In this document: in pieces, positions 61,409 through 64,000 of the stretch
How the letters are laid out: each line of letters starts with the position of its first letter
Numbering within the stretch: the first letter of the stretch is position 1
Assembly: GCF_031323975.1 (NCBI RefSeq)
Contig: NZ_JAVIWS010000001.1
Span: 124,001 to 188,000 of the forward strand
DNA from: Escherichia ruysiae
GTDB lineage: Bacteria; Pseudomonadota; Gammaproteobacteria; Enterobacterales; Enterobacteriaceae
Direction: 5' to 3'
DNA: 64,000 nt
The notes under the pieces: generated by a model
What the model saw: only the letters and a program-made list of their open reading frames with translations
Told to the model about the DNA's origin: nothing
Databases searched by the model: none
Translations under genes and position numbers: made by a program

Positions 61409-61434
61409 AAAGCCTCCCAGTGGAGGCTTTTTTT
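61409..61434 (+). terminator. pheST attenuator
   Basis: AAAGCCTCC / GGAGGCTTT with a 4-base loop, then TTTTTTT. It is the terminator form controlled by PheM translation. Confidence 0.93.
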
Positions 61435-61463
61435 GTATGCGCGTTTTGAAGAATAAAAAGCTT

Positions 61464-61595
61464 GTCTCATCAGGCGTAATTATCGCCGCCATTCTGGACA
61501 CGGACAGTGCGGAGAAACCGGAGCGTACTTTTCAGTACGTGAGGCTTTCGAGCACTGCCCAGGACAAAATGGCAAGTAAAATAGCCTGATGGGAT
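61464..61595 (+). repeat. 132-nt multi-stem hairpin in the pheS leader
   Basis: Nested arms pair in order: CATCAGGC/GCCTGATG (61468-61475 with 61584-61591), GCCATT/AATGGC, CTGG/CCAG, CAGTGC/GCACTG (61505-61510 with 61552-61557), GAAA/TTTC, and CGTACT/AGTACG around a TTTC tetraloop at 61530-61533. It lies between the attenuator and pheS. It may be a dispersed palindromic repeat or a leader RNA structure. Confidence 0.75.
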
Positions 61596-61604
61596 AGGCT
61601 CTAA

Positions 61605-62630
<1,026 letters not shown>

Positions 62631-62641
62631 GGCAGGAATAG

Positions 62642-64000
<1,359 letters not shown>

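Overview
The window is a 64 kb piece of an Escherichia chromosome. Almost every protein matches a known E. coli K-12 protein over its full length, and gene order is collinear with the K-12 yoaI-to-pheT segment. It is presented in the orientation opposite to the usual K-12 numbering. Several proteins (AstE, CdgI, ChbF, YnjC) differ from my memory of K-12 by several percent. Some K-12 genes are absent at exact junctions: ydjE-ydjL between pncA and yeaC, ynjI between topB and gdhA, ydjO between cedA and tcyP, and the arpB pseudogene between ydiY and thrS. The source is therefore a non-K-12 Escherichia lineage (a divergent E. coli or a neighbouring species or clade). These comparisons rest on memory, not on an alignment run here.

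Layout. 1-7.4 kb: small membrane protein YoaI, tRNA-editing YeaK, two GGDEF proteins (active DgcJ, degenerate CdgI), and the nitrogen-stress kinase operon yeaG-yeaH behind a sigma-54 type promoter. 7.8-12.6 kb: envelope protein MipA, methylglyoxal reductase YeaE, epimerase YeaD, glycolytic GapA, and msrB-yeaC. 12.7-21.7 kb: pncA/ansA, signal peptide peptidase SppA, ydjA-selD-topB, and gdhA. 22-30.7 kb: ynjH, nudG, ynjF, then a seven-gene run transcribed ydjX-ydjY-ydjZ-ynjA-ynjB-ynjC-ynjD with ynjE just behind. It combines two DedA-like membrane proteins, a cysteine-motif lipoprotein, an AhpD-like protein, an ABC importer and a triple rhodanese. This is the least understood cluster in the window.

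30.9-38.2 kb: xthA and the arginine succinyltransferase operon astCADBE with its sigma-54 promoter and NtrC palindrome. 38.5-42.2 kb: periplasmic chaperone Spy under a BaeR box, Ves, SOS nuclease Cho, NadE and OsmE. 42.5-47.8 kb: the chitobiose operon chbBCARFG with a ChiX small-RNA target between chbB and chbC. 47.8-57.7 kb: katE, cedA, tcyP, SOS-regulated ydjM, hxpB, yniB, yniA, ydiZ, pfkB, ydiY and yniD. 57.8-64 kb: the translation cluster thrS-infC-rpmI-rplT-pheM-pheS-pheT, with the thrS operator, the AUU start of infC, the L20 control region, the pheM leader and attenuator, and a large hairpin before pheS. pheT runs off the window.

There is no prophage, insertion sequence, CRISPR array, rRNA or tRNA. 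The non-coding interest lies in REP elements, promoters and RNA structures. I found no convincing new multi-gene system. The strongest candidates for follow-up are the ydjXYZ-ynjABCDE cluster, the 132-nt hairpin before pheS, a terminator in the ydiY leader, and the yeaG sigma-54 promoter.
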